Below are positions 16,259-24,108 of a DNA stretch of 27,655 nucleotides, piece by piece. This stretch comes from Clostridiales bacterium (lineage in GTDB: Bacteria; Bacillota; Clostridia; Oscillospirales; Acutalibacteraceae). Position numbers and translations under genes: made by a program. Numbering within the stretch: the first letter of the stretch is position 1; each line of letters opens with the position of its first letter. The notes beneath the pieces are model-generated. The model was not told the origin of the DNA, did no database searches, and worked only from the letters and a program-made list of their open reading frames with translations. Location of the stretch: the NCBI GenBank assembly GCA_021202245.1, contig JAJQDK010000124.1, positions 24,316 to 51,970 of the forward strand, written 5' to 3'.

Positions 16259-17368
16259 TCAGTTTGTGATAGTCTGCTCTGTGTCCTTATCGAAAATGTG
16301 AATTTTCTCAAGCTCAAAAGCAATTTTAATGTTGTCGCCGGGTTTAGCTGTGGATGTGGGCTCAACACGAGCGGTAACAGGCGTTCCGCCGATATTAACA
16401 TAAAGATAAACCTCGGCGCCCATAAGCTCGGTTACGTCAACATTTGCTTCCAGCAGGCACTCTGCCTTAGCGATTTCTTCGGGCTCATCGTGAACATGCT
16501 CGGGACGAATACCGAATACAACCTCTTTGCCGACATAAGCGTCAAGCTTGCCGCCTGCCGACTTTGAAGCCAGAACGGGAACCTTGTACTTGTCAAAGTT
16601 AAGAGTGTACTGCGAATTGCTCTTTTCAAGAGTAGCGTTGATGAAGTTCATCTGAGGTGAACCGATAAAGCCTGCAACGAACATATTGCAAGGCAAATCA
16701 TAAAGATGCTGCGGAGTGTCAACCTGCTGAATAAATCCGTCCTTCATAACAACAATTCTTGTACCCATTGTCATAGCTTCTGTCTGGTCGTGGGTAACGT
16801 AAATGAAGGTTGTGCCGAGGCGCTGATAAAGCTTTGCAATCTCTGTTCTCATCTGAGTACGAAGCTTAGCGTCAAGGTTTGAAAGCGGTTCGTCAAGAAG
16901 GAATACCTTAGGATTACGAACAATAGCACGACCGAGAGCAACACGCTGTCTTTGACCGCCGGAAAGAGCCTTGGGCTTTCTGTCAAGATACTGCTCGATG
17001 CCGAGAATACGGGCTGCCTCTTCAACTCTGCGCTTAATCTCCTCCTTGGGAGTTTTGTGGAGCTTAAGGCCGAATGCCATATTATCATAAACAGACATAT
17101 GGGGATAGAGAGCGTAGTTCTGGAATACCATCGCAATATCTCTGTCCTTAGGTGAAACATCGTTTGCGAGGGTGTCGCCGATATAAAGCTCGCCCTTAGA
17201 AATGTCCTCAAGTCCTGCAATCATTCTCAGTGTGGTGGACTTACCGCAGCCGGAAGGTCCTACAAGAATGATAAACTCCTTGTCCTCAATCTCAAGGTTA
17301 AAGTCTGTTACAGCGGTAACGCCGCCGTCATAAACCTTATAGATGTGTCTTAATGATACATTTGCCAT
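16259..17368 (-). CDS. Sugar ABC transporter ATP-binding protein (MsmK/UgpC/MalK type)
   Basis: The ATPase energises carbohydrate uptake. The 369-residue protein has Walker A GPSGCGKST, Q-loop MVFQNYALYPHMSVYDN, signature LSGGQRQRVALGRA, Walker B VFLLDEPLSNLDAKL and the H-loop YVTHDQTEAMT. The C-terminal TOBE/OB regulatory domain (FVAGFIGSPQMNFINA onward, to GIRPEHV) marks the MalK/UgpC class. No permease or binding protein is nearby, which fits the shared MsmK ATPases of Firmicutes that serve several sugar transporters. GGAGGTATTTAT precedes ATG 17368, and a strong terminator follows. It is intact. Confidence 0.93.
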   Translation of the reverse strand: MANVSLRHIYKVYDGGVTAVTDFNLEIEDKEFIILVGPSGCGKSTTLRMIAGLEDISKGELYIGDTLANDVSPKDRDIAMVFQNYALYPHMSVYDNMAFGLKLHKTPKEEIKRRVEEAARILGIEQYLDRKPKALSGGQRQRVALGRAIVRNPKVFLLDEPLSNLDAKLRTQMRTEIAKLYQRLGTTFIYVTHDQTEAMTMGTRIVVMKDGFIQQVDTPQHLYDLPCNMFVAGFIGSPQMNFINATLEKSNSQYTLNFDKYKVPVLASKSAGGKLDAYVGKEVVFGIRPEHVHDEPEEIAKAECLLEANVDVTELMGAEVYLYVNIGGTPVTARVEPTSTAKPGDNIKIAFELEKIHIFDKDTEQTITN

Positions 17369-17520
17369 ATAAATACCTCCAAAATCCTAAATAAAGTTTA
17401 ATGCTTTATTACAAGTAATAATATATCACTTTTCATAAGTTTTTACTATACCGATTTTAACTAAACTTTTAACAAATATTTTATACAAAAAAGATAACAG
17501 ATAAAAATTCGGAGCTGTTT

Positions 17521-18244
17521 TTAGTGCAAATTGCCGACAAAAATCAACTCAACATCTAAATTAGTTAATATTTTACAGCAACCTATGGGCAACTTGCCGT
17601 CAAGATACAAATTTCCTATTGATATTCGTTTAAGTTGCACAACTTTCAAGCCGCAGCAGGCAAACATTTTTTTGACCTGATGAAATTTTCCCTCGTAAAT
17701 TGTCACAACCGCAGTATTTTTGTCGCCGTTTTGTGTCGCTTCAAGCCTTGCCGGCATACACTTCGTTCCGTCGGCAAAGGTAATTCCCTCTTCAAAAGCC
17801 CGGATTGTTTCATCGGTTATCTCTCCGTCAAGCTCGGCTTCATATTTTTTTTGCAACGTGGTTTTTCGGAGAAAGCATCCTGTGTGCAAAATCACCGTCG
17901 TCTGTAATTATCAGCAGCCCCTCGGTATCCTTGTCCAGTCTGCCGGCAGGAAAAAGCCCTCTTCTTTTCAGCTCGGGAGGCAGCAAATCAATAACCGTTT
18001 CTGCGTATTTGTCATTTGTCGCCGAAAGCACGCCCTTAGGCTTGTTCATCATAATATACAGATGCTCGCTGCAGCTGAGGGCCTGTCCGTCCAATGTGAT
18101 TTTGTCGGCTTTGGGATTCACCTTAAAATCACTCGCTTTGCACACCTCGCCGTTGACGCATACCCTGCCGCTTTTTATTATTTTATGTACCTCCCTGCGG
18201 CTTCCGACATTTTGAGATACAAGTATTTTATCAAGTCTTTCCAT
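17521..18244 (-). pseudogene. RsuA/RluB-family pseudouridine synthase, +1 frameshift in an A8 run
   Basis: This enzyme class converts uridine to pseudouridine in rRNA. Residues 1-60 are the S4 RNA-binding domain (LDKILVSQNVGSRREVHKII); the catalytic Asp104 lies in GRLDKDTEGLL. The frame breaks after NHVAKK: eight As (T8 at 17845-17852 on the plus strand) replace the seven needed, giving ATA TGA. Removing one A gives AKKYEAELDGEITDE and continues through EGKFHQVKKMFACCG to TAA at 17521, for 240 residues, the normal length. Transcriptional slippage on A8 could restore some full-length protein; a sequencing error is also possible. The ribosome binding site is poor. It follows the DUF4830 gene by 51 bases. 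Confidence 0.87.
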
Positions 18245-18295
18245 AATTTAAATTCGGGTGAAGAAAGCTCCGCTGCAAATCAGGCGTGCTGCTTT

Positions 18296-18779
18296 TCAGC
18301 CGCTGAGCGGCAAGCTCTCATCGCCGTATTCTCCGTTCGTAATATGTGCGCCGATTACCCTGCCCTTATACACAAGCAAAACGGCGTATTTCGCCTTTGA
18401 ATTTCTGAGCGTATAGGTTATTTTTTCGGCTTCTTTTTCCGCTGTATCGTTCAAGGTCAAGTCCGATTTTCCTTTGAAGCTCGTTGTATTCCGCATAAAC
18501 TTCGTTAAATTCGGAGGGAATAATCACTGCCTCGCAGGATGCGGCTTCCTCTTCGGCAGTAAGCCCGAACCGAGCCAAAAAGGCTCTCTGCTCTGCGGCG
18601 GTTTCCGCATAGAGCGAGTATTCTCCCAGCTCGTCACAGGTGGCGGTGTCGCTCACTCTGTTTGAGCGTGCCGAGATTGTATATATTATCAGGCAGGCGG
18701 CTGTGACTGCCGCTGCCGCCGCAATCAGGATAAGCGCCGCTCTTTTCAGCTTGGAAAATTTTACGTTAAACACCACCAT
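18296..18779 (-). pseudogene. DUF4830 membrane-anchored protein, +1 frameshift in an A5 run
   Basis: The product is a small protein of unknown function with one N-terminal membrane segment (AALILIAAAAAVTAACLIIY) and an extracytoplasmic DUF4830 domain: FLARFGLTAEEEAASCEAVI, IPSEFNEVYAEYNELQRKIG and, in the next frame, YAVLLVYKGRVIGAHITNGE. The frame shifts in GGAAAAAG (T5 at 18434-18438 on the plus strand). Deleting one A gives YSGKEAEKITYTLRNSK and joins the two parts. Without it the frame runs on to unrelated residues. ATG 18779 is preferred, with GGAGG ten bases upstream. It lies between the HAD phosphatase and the pseudouridine synthase gene. Confidence 0.8.
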
Positions 18780-18880
18780 ATTCACACAACCTCCGTAAAA
18801 TTCATATGCCGAACGCCGTGTCTTTATGTTAGGTAAGCTTTGACCGACTCAAACGCTAAGCCCGATTTTATACAGTCATT

Positions 18881-19543
18881 TTATACAGTCAAAAGCTTTA
18901 AAATATCGGCGGGAGCTTCCGCAAATATTTCGGCTCCCTCCTCCTTCATTTTTTCAATATCACCGTAGCCGTACTTAACGCCTATAAAATCAACTCCGCA
19001 GGCTGCTGCGCCCCTTGCGTCAAAATATGTGTCGCCGAGCATTACGATGCTTTGTCTGTCACGCTCAAAATCTCCGCCGAGCGATTTGACGGCATAGGGA
19101 ATCAAGTCCTTTTTATCCTTGCGACTGCCGTCAAGATTGGACCCGCAAATTGAGTCAAAATATTCTTCCACTCCCAAAATGCCTATGATTTCCTCGGCAA
19201 ATTTTTCATATTTTGATGAGCAAACCGCTGTTTTTATATTTGCCGCCTTCAGCTCTGCGAGTACATCCTTAATTCCGTCATAGAGCCTGTTGATGTACTT
19301 TCCCTTTTCATTGTAATAATCACGGTAAAGCACAAGTCCCCGACTGCAGGCTTCCTCATCAAAACGGCAAACATTCCTGAATGTATCAATCAGTGGCGGA
19401 CCTATATACAGAGTGTAGTCGTCAAGATTGGGCAAGGGCTTTCCGAGGGCAGTGATTGCCTGCTCCAGCGAACGGCGTATGCCGCCTGCGCTCTCGCTTA
19501 TTGTGCCGTCAAGGTCAAACAAAACATATTTATACTTAATCAT
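18881..19543 (-). CDS. HAD-family phosphatase (phosphoglycolate phosphatase-like)
   Basis: The protein of about 220 residues has all four HAD motifs: FDLDGTISES with nucleophile and acid Asps, VCSSKYE, the Lys in DGSRKDKKDL, and VMLGDTYFDARG. An alpha-helical cap spans about 20-90. Relatives hydrolyse small phosphate esters such as phosphoglycolate or pyrophosphate; the substrate cannot be fixed. ATG 19543 lies inside the end of the thioesterase gene (overlap of eight bases), so the two are translationally coupled; TTG 19546 is a possible start. It is intact. Confidence 0.9.
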   Translation of the reverse strand: MIKYKYVLFDLDGTISESAGGIRRSLEQAITALGKPLPNLDDYTLYIGPPLIDTFRNVCRFDEEACSRGLVLYRDYYNEKGKYINRLYDGIKDVLAELKAANIKTAVCSSKYEKFAEEIIGILGVEEYFDSICGSNLDGSRKDKKDLIPYAVKSLGGDFERDRQSIVMLGDTYFDARGAAACGVDFIGVKYGYGDIEKMKEEGAEIFAEAPADILKLLTV

Positions 19544-19922
19544 CAAACCTACTGTCCGCCTTCATCTGAAATTTCTCGGCATTTACGCTAATCCTTGTAT
19601 GAGTACCCTTTGCAATTATTCCCTTTTTATCCTCCGCAGTCACCTTAAATTTAAAGGTTCTTCCGTCGGTTTCCTCAAGCACCGCCGTGGCAGTCACAGC
19701 TGCGCCTATCGGCGTGGGGCTTGTATGTTCAACGGAAATCATAGTTCCCACCGTTGTAAGCTCATCGCTGCCGAGCTGATTCTGCGCAAGCTGCGCCGCC
19801 GCATTTTCCATCAGCGCAACCACGGCAGGAGTTGCAAGCACCATAAGGCTGCCGCTGCCCATTGTGACAGCGAGGTTTTCTTCATCTACCTTTAATGTCT
19901 TTGATAACGATTTTTCTTCCAT
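19536..19922 (-). CDS. Hot-dog thioesterase, FlK-like
   Basis: The 128-residue protein is of the thioesterase family related to fluoroacetyl-CoA thioesterase FlK and general acyl-CoA hydrolases. Signatures are MVLATPAVVALMENAAAQLA, TVGTMISVEHTSPTPIGAAV and KKGIIAKGTHTRISVN. In FlK Thr42, Glu50 and His76 are catalytic; here the LATP Thr, the ALMEN Glu and the SVEHTSP His occupy the equivalent places. Housekeeping acyl-CoA clearance is likelier than fluoroacetate defence. GGAAAGG precedes ATG 19922. It is the first gene of a thioesterase-HAD-DUF4830-pseudouridine synthase series. Confidence 0.88.
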   Translation of the reverse strand: MEEKSLSKTLKVDEENLAVTMGSGSLMVLATPAVVALMENAAAQLAQNQLGSDELTTVGTMISVEHTSPTPIGAAVTATAVLEETDGRTFKFKVTAEDKKGIIAKGTHTRISVNAEKFQMKADSRFDD

Positions 19923-19938
19923 AAAATTTCCTTTCCTG

Positions 19939-19967
19939 TTGTCTATCGGGATTTATTGTGCTATAAT
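19939..19967 (+). promoter_or_regulatory. Probable sigma-A promoter for ychF
   Basis: TTGTCT, 17 bases and a perfect TATAAT. It begins 17 bases beyond the divergent thioesterase start codon, so the two promoters share this interval. Confidence 0.55.
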
Positions 19968-20050
19968 AAGTGCCGGATGTAAATTATCTTTACCGGTTTT
20001 CAACATGGCAAGTGACTGCGTATGCCTTCAGTAATCAGTAAGAGTACAAT

Positions 20051-20098
20051 GTTCCCTGCCGCCTATAGAGGTGGGGGACATCTTGCCCTAAGTTATAA
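20051..20098. repeat. 48-bp intergenic repeat, copy B
   Basis: It matches copy A (1281-1328) apart from about five bases. Its hairpin CCGCCT/AGGTGG around ATAG keeps pairing where copy A has ACCT/AGGT, so some differences preserve structure. It lies inside the predicted ychF leader. Confidence 0.7.
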
Positions 20099-20276
20099 TA
20101 CAATAAAACTAAAAATTAGGCAATAGATTGCCAAACAAATTTTAAGACAATATCCCCGGATTAAGATAAGCAAAGCAATATACACTGTATAAATTGCACA
20201 CTGCGCGCTGCTATGAACGTGCCGTAAATTCAAATAAAGGGTTTGCCCTAAGTTAATATTTTGAGGAGAATTATCA

Positions 20277-21371
20277 ATGAAATTAGGAATTGTAGGTTTG
20301 CCTAACGTAGGCAAAAGCACTCTTTTTAACGCTATCACCAATGCGGGTGCGCAGAGCGCAAATTATCCGTTCTGCACCATTGAGCCCAACATCGGCGTTG
20401 TTGCCGTGCCGGACAAAAGGCTTGACAAGCTTGCCGAAATGTACGACCCGGACAAATACACACCGGCTTCAATTGAATTTGTCGACATAGCCGGTCTTGT
20501 CAAGGGCGCCTCCAAGGGTGAGGGTCTCGGCAACAAATTTTTATCCAATATCCGTGAATGTGACGCAATCGTTCATGTTGTGCGCTGCTTTGAAAATGAC
20601 GATATCATTCACGTTGAGGGAAGCGTCAACCCCGCCCGTGACATTGAAACCATCAACCTTGAGCTTATCCTCTCTGACGTTGAGATGATGGAAAGGCGAA
20701 TTGACAAAACAAAAAAGATGGTTAAGGGCGATAAAAAGTATCAGAAGGACGTTGACTTTTTTGAGCGTGTGCTGGCTTCTCTTGAGGAGGGCAAGCCGGC
20801 AAGGAGTGTTGAGTGCGATGACGACGAACAGGCTCTGCTCTCCGATGTTGCCCTGCTGACCAACAAGCCCGTTATCTACGCCGCAAATATGAGCGACTCG
20901 GATTTTTCCGATGGTCTTGAAGCAAACGAGGGCTATAAAGCCGTCTGCAAAATCGCCGCCGAGGAGCATGCGGGCGTTCTGCCCATTTGCGCGCAGATTG
21001 AGGAAGAAATTGTGGAAATGGACAAGGAAGAAAAGGAAATGTTCCTCGCCGATATGGGACTTGAGGAAAGCGGTCTTGACAGGCTTATCAAGGAATGCTA
21101 TTCACTGCTCGGACTGATTTCTTATCTCACGGCAGGCAAGCAGGAGGTTCGTGCATGGACAATCAAAAACGGCACCAAGGCTCCGCAGGCGGCAGGCAAA
21201 ATTCACTCCGACTTTGAACGAGGCTTTATCAGAGCCGAGGTTATTGCATATGATGATTTAATTGCCTGCGGCAGTATGACAGCCGCCAAGGAAAAGGGAC
21301 TTGTCCACAGCGAGGGCAAGGAATATGTTATGAAGGACGGCGACGTCGTTCTGTTCAGGTTTAATGTGTAA
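20277..21371 (+). CDS. ychF: Ribosome-associated ATPase/GTPase YchF
   Basis: YchF (OLA1) is an Obg-family P-loop protein that prefers ATP and associates with ribosomes. The 364-residue length is standard. G1 is GLPNVGKSTLFNAIT, G3 is FVDIAGLVKGASKGEG and the G4-like segment is KPVIYAANM. A coiled-coil insert lies at about 125-165, and the C-terminal TGS domain includes YLTAGKQEVRAWTI and SDFERGFIRAEVIAY. GAGGAG precedes ATG 20277 by nine bases. It has its own promoter and converges on glgA. It is intact. Confidence 0.98.
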   Translation: MKLGIVGLPNVGKSTLFNAITNAGAQSANYPFCTIEPNIGVVAVPDKRLDKLAEMYDPDKYTPASIEFVDIAGLVKGASKGEGLGNKFLSNIRECDAIVHVVRCFENDDIIHVEGSVNPARDIETINLELILSDVEMMERRIDKTKKMVKGDKKYQKDVDFFERVLASLEEGKPARSVECDDDEQALLSDVALLTNKPVIYAANMSDSDFSDGLEANEGYKAVCKIAAEEHAGVLPICAQIEEEIVEMDKEEKEMFLADMGLEESGLDRLIKECYSLLGLISYLTAGKQEVRAWTIKNGTKAPQAAGKIHSDFERGFIRAEVIAYDDLIACGSMTAAKEKGLVHSEGKEYVMKDGDVVLFRFNV

Positions 21372-21496
21372 TTTTGAATTGAAGCATCGCTTATCATCCT
21401 TTTGAAAAATCGGGAAGCAATTCGGAAAACCAAACGCAAAATCAGAATTTAAAAATTGAAAATCTCAAAATAAAATTCAACAGCGCATAAAACAAT

Positions 21497-21517
21497 CGGC
21501 GGAGCAATGCTCCGCCG
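21497..21517. terminator. Bidirectional terminator between ychF and glgA
   Basis: A near-perfect stem CGGCGGAGC / GCTCCGCCG lies between the convergent genes. T-rich bases follow on both sides: CAGTTTATTTTATT on plus, ATTGTTTTATG on minus. It is nearly the same stem as at 16203-16223. Confidence 0.85.
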
Positions 21518-21554
21518 CAGTTTATTTTATTAAGATTTTCGGTTTAAATCTGTG

Positions 21555-22982
21555 TTATGCCCATCTGAGGGTATCGTTATAGAGGTTGATGTAATCCTGA
21601 GCGGAGCGCTCCCAGCTGTTGTCGCTCATCATTGCACGCCACATAAGCTGATGCCAGCCGCCTGCATCCTTAATGCCCCAAAGCGCGCGTCTTACGGCTC
21701 CGACCATATCGGCTGTGTCGTAATTCTTAAATGTAAAGCCGTTGCCGTAGTTGTCTGCGCTGTCAAAGACAGAATCCTTCAGTCCGCCCACCTCTCTTAC
21801 AACGGGAATTGTGCCGTAGCGCAGAGCTATCATCTGAGCAAGACCGCACGGCTCCTGAGCCGACGGCATAAGAAAGATGTCGGCGCCGGAATAAATCTTG
21901 CGCGCAAGCTCCGGAACAAAGCCGTGGCAGAAGCAAAGTCTGCCGGGATATTTAGCCTGCATATAGTTGAAGTAGTCCTCATACTCCTTATCGCCGGAGC
22001 CGAGAATTACAAACTGCATATTTTCGGTGTTCATAAGCTCCTCAAGGCCCATTCTCACCAGGTCAAGTCCCTTGTGGGCAACAAGACGTGTCACCATTCC
22101 GACAATCGGAACGTCCCAGCGCTGTTCAAGGCACAGGCGCTCCTGCAGGGCACGCTTGCACTCTCCCTTGCCGCTCATATCGTCCTTTGAATAGTTGCGG
22201 TAGAGCTGATAGTCGGTTTCGGGATTGTAGCTTGTTGTGTCAATTCCGTTTTTGATGCCGCACAGCTTGTAGTGGCGGAGATTAAGCTCGTCCTGAAGAT
22301 TCCAGCCGAACCACGGGTCTTTGATTTCTGCGGCGTAGCTCGGAGAAACGGTGGAAACACGGGTTGAGGTTTCAATGGCGCCCTTCATCATATTGAGCTT
22401 TCCGTTCATCTCAAGAATTTTAGTTTCCGAGGCGGGAATACCGACGCATTCGGTATTAACCTCCCAGCCGTACTCGCCCTGATACTGAATATTGTGAATT
22501 GTGAACAGAGTTTTGATATTAAAATACCAAGGTCTGTGAGAATAGAAAAGGTAGTAATACACGGGCACAAGCGCCGTCTGCCAGTCGTTGCAGTGTATTA
22601 TGTCGGGATGGAAGTCAATATAGGGGAGCATTTCGAGAATGGCACGAGAGAAGAACGAAAATCTCTCGGCATCGTCATAGTGACCGTAGAGCGTGCCTCT
22701 TCTGAAGTAATACTCGTTGTCTATAAAGTAGTAGGTGCAGTCATTCCACCTTGCCCAAAACAAACCGCAATACTGATGACGCCAAGCGACGGGAACGGTA
22801 AAGTTGGTTATAAAGTTCAGCGAATTTCTCAGCTCCTGCGGAATTGTGCCGTACAGCGGAACAACAATTCTGCAATCCTGTCCCTTTCTGCAAAGGGTAT
22901 GCGGCAGGCTTCCCGCAACGTCTGCAAGGCCGCCGCTTCCGCAGTATGGATTAGCCTCTGAAGCGCAGTATAAAATTCTCAT
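21555..22982 (-). CDS. glgA: Glycogen synthase GlgA (ADP-glucose)
   Basis: GlgA adds glucose from ADP-glucose to alpha-1,4-glucan chains. The 475-residue GT5 protein has IIHCNDWQTALVPVYYY, TIHNIQYQGEYGW, VTRLVAHKGLDLV with the Arg/Lys pair, and PSAQEPCGLAQMIALRYGTI with the catalytic-site Glu. The N-terminal motif reads CGSGGLADVAGSL; E. coli has K-x-G-G-L there, and the ADP-glucose-binding Lys15 is Gly here. GGAGGTAAATCAAG precedes ATG 22982, 16 bases after glgD. It is the last gene of the glg operon, followed by a terminator. It is intact. Confidence 0.96.
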   Translation of the reverse strand: MRILYCASEANPYCGSGGLADVAGSLPHTLCRKGQDCRIVVPLYGTIPQELRNSLNFITNFTVPVAWRHQYCGLFWARWNDCTYYFIDNEYYFRRGTLYGHYDDAERFSFFSRAILEMLPYIDFHPDIIHCNDWQTALVPVYYYLFYSHRPWYFNIKTLFTIHNIQYQGEYGWEVNTECVGIPASETKILEMNGKLNMMKGAIETSTRVSTVSPSYAAEIKDPWFGWNLQDELNLRHYKLCGIKNGIDTTSYNPETDYQLYRNYSKDDMSGKGECKRALQERLCLEQRWDVPIVGMVTRLVAHKGLDLVRMGLEELMNTENMQFVILGSGDKEYEDYFNYMQAKYPGRLCFCHGFVPELARKIYSGADIFLMPSAQEPCGLAQMIALRYGTIPVVREVGGLKDSVFDSADNYGNGFTFKNYDTADMVGAVRRALWGIKDAGGWHQLMWRAMMSDNSWERSAQDYINLYNDTLRWA

Positions 22983-22998
22983 CTTGATTTACCTCCAG

Positions 22999-24108
22999 TT
23001 AAACAACAGATTTTTTGGCTATATATATGGGATAAGAATCATATCCCATCAAAGAACGTCCGTCCTTGATTGTAACGTCCTTATCTATGATAACATAATT
23101 GAGGTTGGTGTTGCAACCGATTTTTGTGTCCTGCATTACAATGCAGTTGCTTATCTTTGCGCCCTCTCCGACGCAAACGCCCTTTGAAAGCACGCAGTTT
23201 TCAACCTCGCCGTCAATCACGCAGCCCTGAGCAATCATAGAATTTTTAACCTTACAGGTCAAGCCGTACCTTGACGGTTTATCATCTCTTACCTTTGTAT
23301 AAATAGGACGCTTGGGATTGAAAAGGTCATCTCTGATTTCCTTTTTCATAAGGTCCGTATTAAACTTGAAATAATCGTTAATCGAGCTTATTGCGGCGCA
23401 GTAGCCGCTGTTTTTAAACGCAAATGTTCTGTACTTATCCACCGCTTTTTGAATCATACGCTTTGCATCAAGCTGATTCAGGCTGAGGGCGTGACGGATT
23501 TCAGACATCAAAAGGTCCTTTTTAATGAGTATTGTTCCGTACATCAGGTTAAACTCTCCGCCGCTGACCTCGGGATTGATAAGCACTCTCTCTACTCTGC
23601 CGTCATCGGCAACATCAAGAATTACCGGCTGCTCATAGCCCGACGGAACGGAGCCCGTGCTGTAAACAAGGGTTATATCCGCATTGTTTTTGGAGTGGAA
23701 ATCAAACACCTCGGAATAGTCCAGATTGGTAACAATATTGCCCTGAGCAAGCAAAATGTAGTCCTCTCTGCAATGCTCGATATAGCCGTGCATATTGTAA
23801 ATTGTTTCGACAAAGCTCGAAAAGGTTTTGCCGCCGCAGGGAGGAAGAATGGTGAGGTTGCTTCTTCTCTTTGAAAGGTCGTAGGCGCTGCCCGAGCCCA
23901 CATGGTCCATCAGCGACTGATAATTGCTCTTGGCAACAATGCCCACGTTGTTTATTCCCGAGTTGGACATATTTGAAAGCACAAAGTCAATCAAACGGTA
24001 CTTGCCGCCTATGGGTATGCTCGCCGTGGTGCGTGATGAGGCAAGCTCCGCAAGCTTATTCTCAAGTGTGTCGGCAAAAATAAAGCCGAGAACATTATTA
24101 CTTCTCAT
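22999..24108 (-). CDS. glgD: Glucose-1-phosphate adenylyltransferase regulatory subunit GlgD
   Basis: GlgD is the Firmicutes paralogue of GlgC that partners it and tunes ADP-glucose synthesis; known GlgD proteins have little or no activity. The 369-residue protein keeps the fold: SIPIGGKYRLIDFVLSNMSN, a central domain and a C-terminal beta-helix (VIDGEVENCVLSKGVCVGEG). The pyrophosphorylase loop GGxGxRL is lost (GFIFADTLENKL), and the catalytic Asp region reads AQGNIVTNLDY instead of SGDHIYKMDY, consistent with a non-catalytic subunit. Its ATG overlaps the glgC stop (ATGA), so the two are coupled. Confidence 0.95.
   Translation of the reverse strand: MRSNNVLGFIFADTLENKLAELASSRTTASIPIGGKYRLIDFVLSNMSNSGINNVGIVAKSNYQSLMDHVGSGSAYDLSKRRSNLTILPPCGGKTFSSFVETIYNMHGYIEHCREDYILLAQGNIVTNLDYSEVFDFHSKNNADITLVYSTGSVPSGYEQPVILDVADDGRVERVLINPEVSGGEFNLMYGTILIKKDLLMSEIRHALSLNQLDAKRMIQKAVDKYRTFAFKNSGYCAAISSINDYFKFNTDLMKKEIRDDLFNPKRPIYTKVRDDKPSRYGLTCKVKNSMIAQGCVIDGEVENCVLSKGVCVGEGAKISNCIVMQDTKIGCNTNLNYVIIDKDVTIKDGRSLMGYDSYPIYIAKKSVV

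Larger units (their letters stand above)
19923..20276. other. 354-base intergenic region before ychF
   Basis: It contains the ychF promoter (19939-19967), repeat copy B (20051-20098) and a second TTGCCCTAAGTTA at 20243-20255 just before the ychF ribosome binding site. The predicted leader of ychF is about 300 bases. No gene is seen. Confidence 0.6.

Noticed and set aside
22999..24108. GlgD as a defective GlgC
   Set aside because: Loss of the GGxGxRL loop and catalytic Asp is the normal state of GlgD regulatory subunits.
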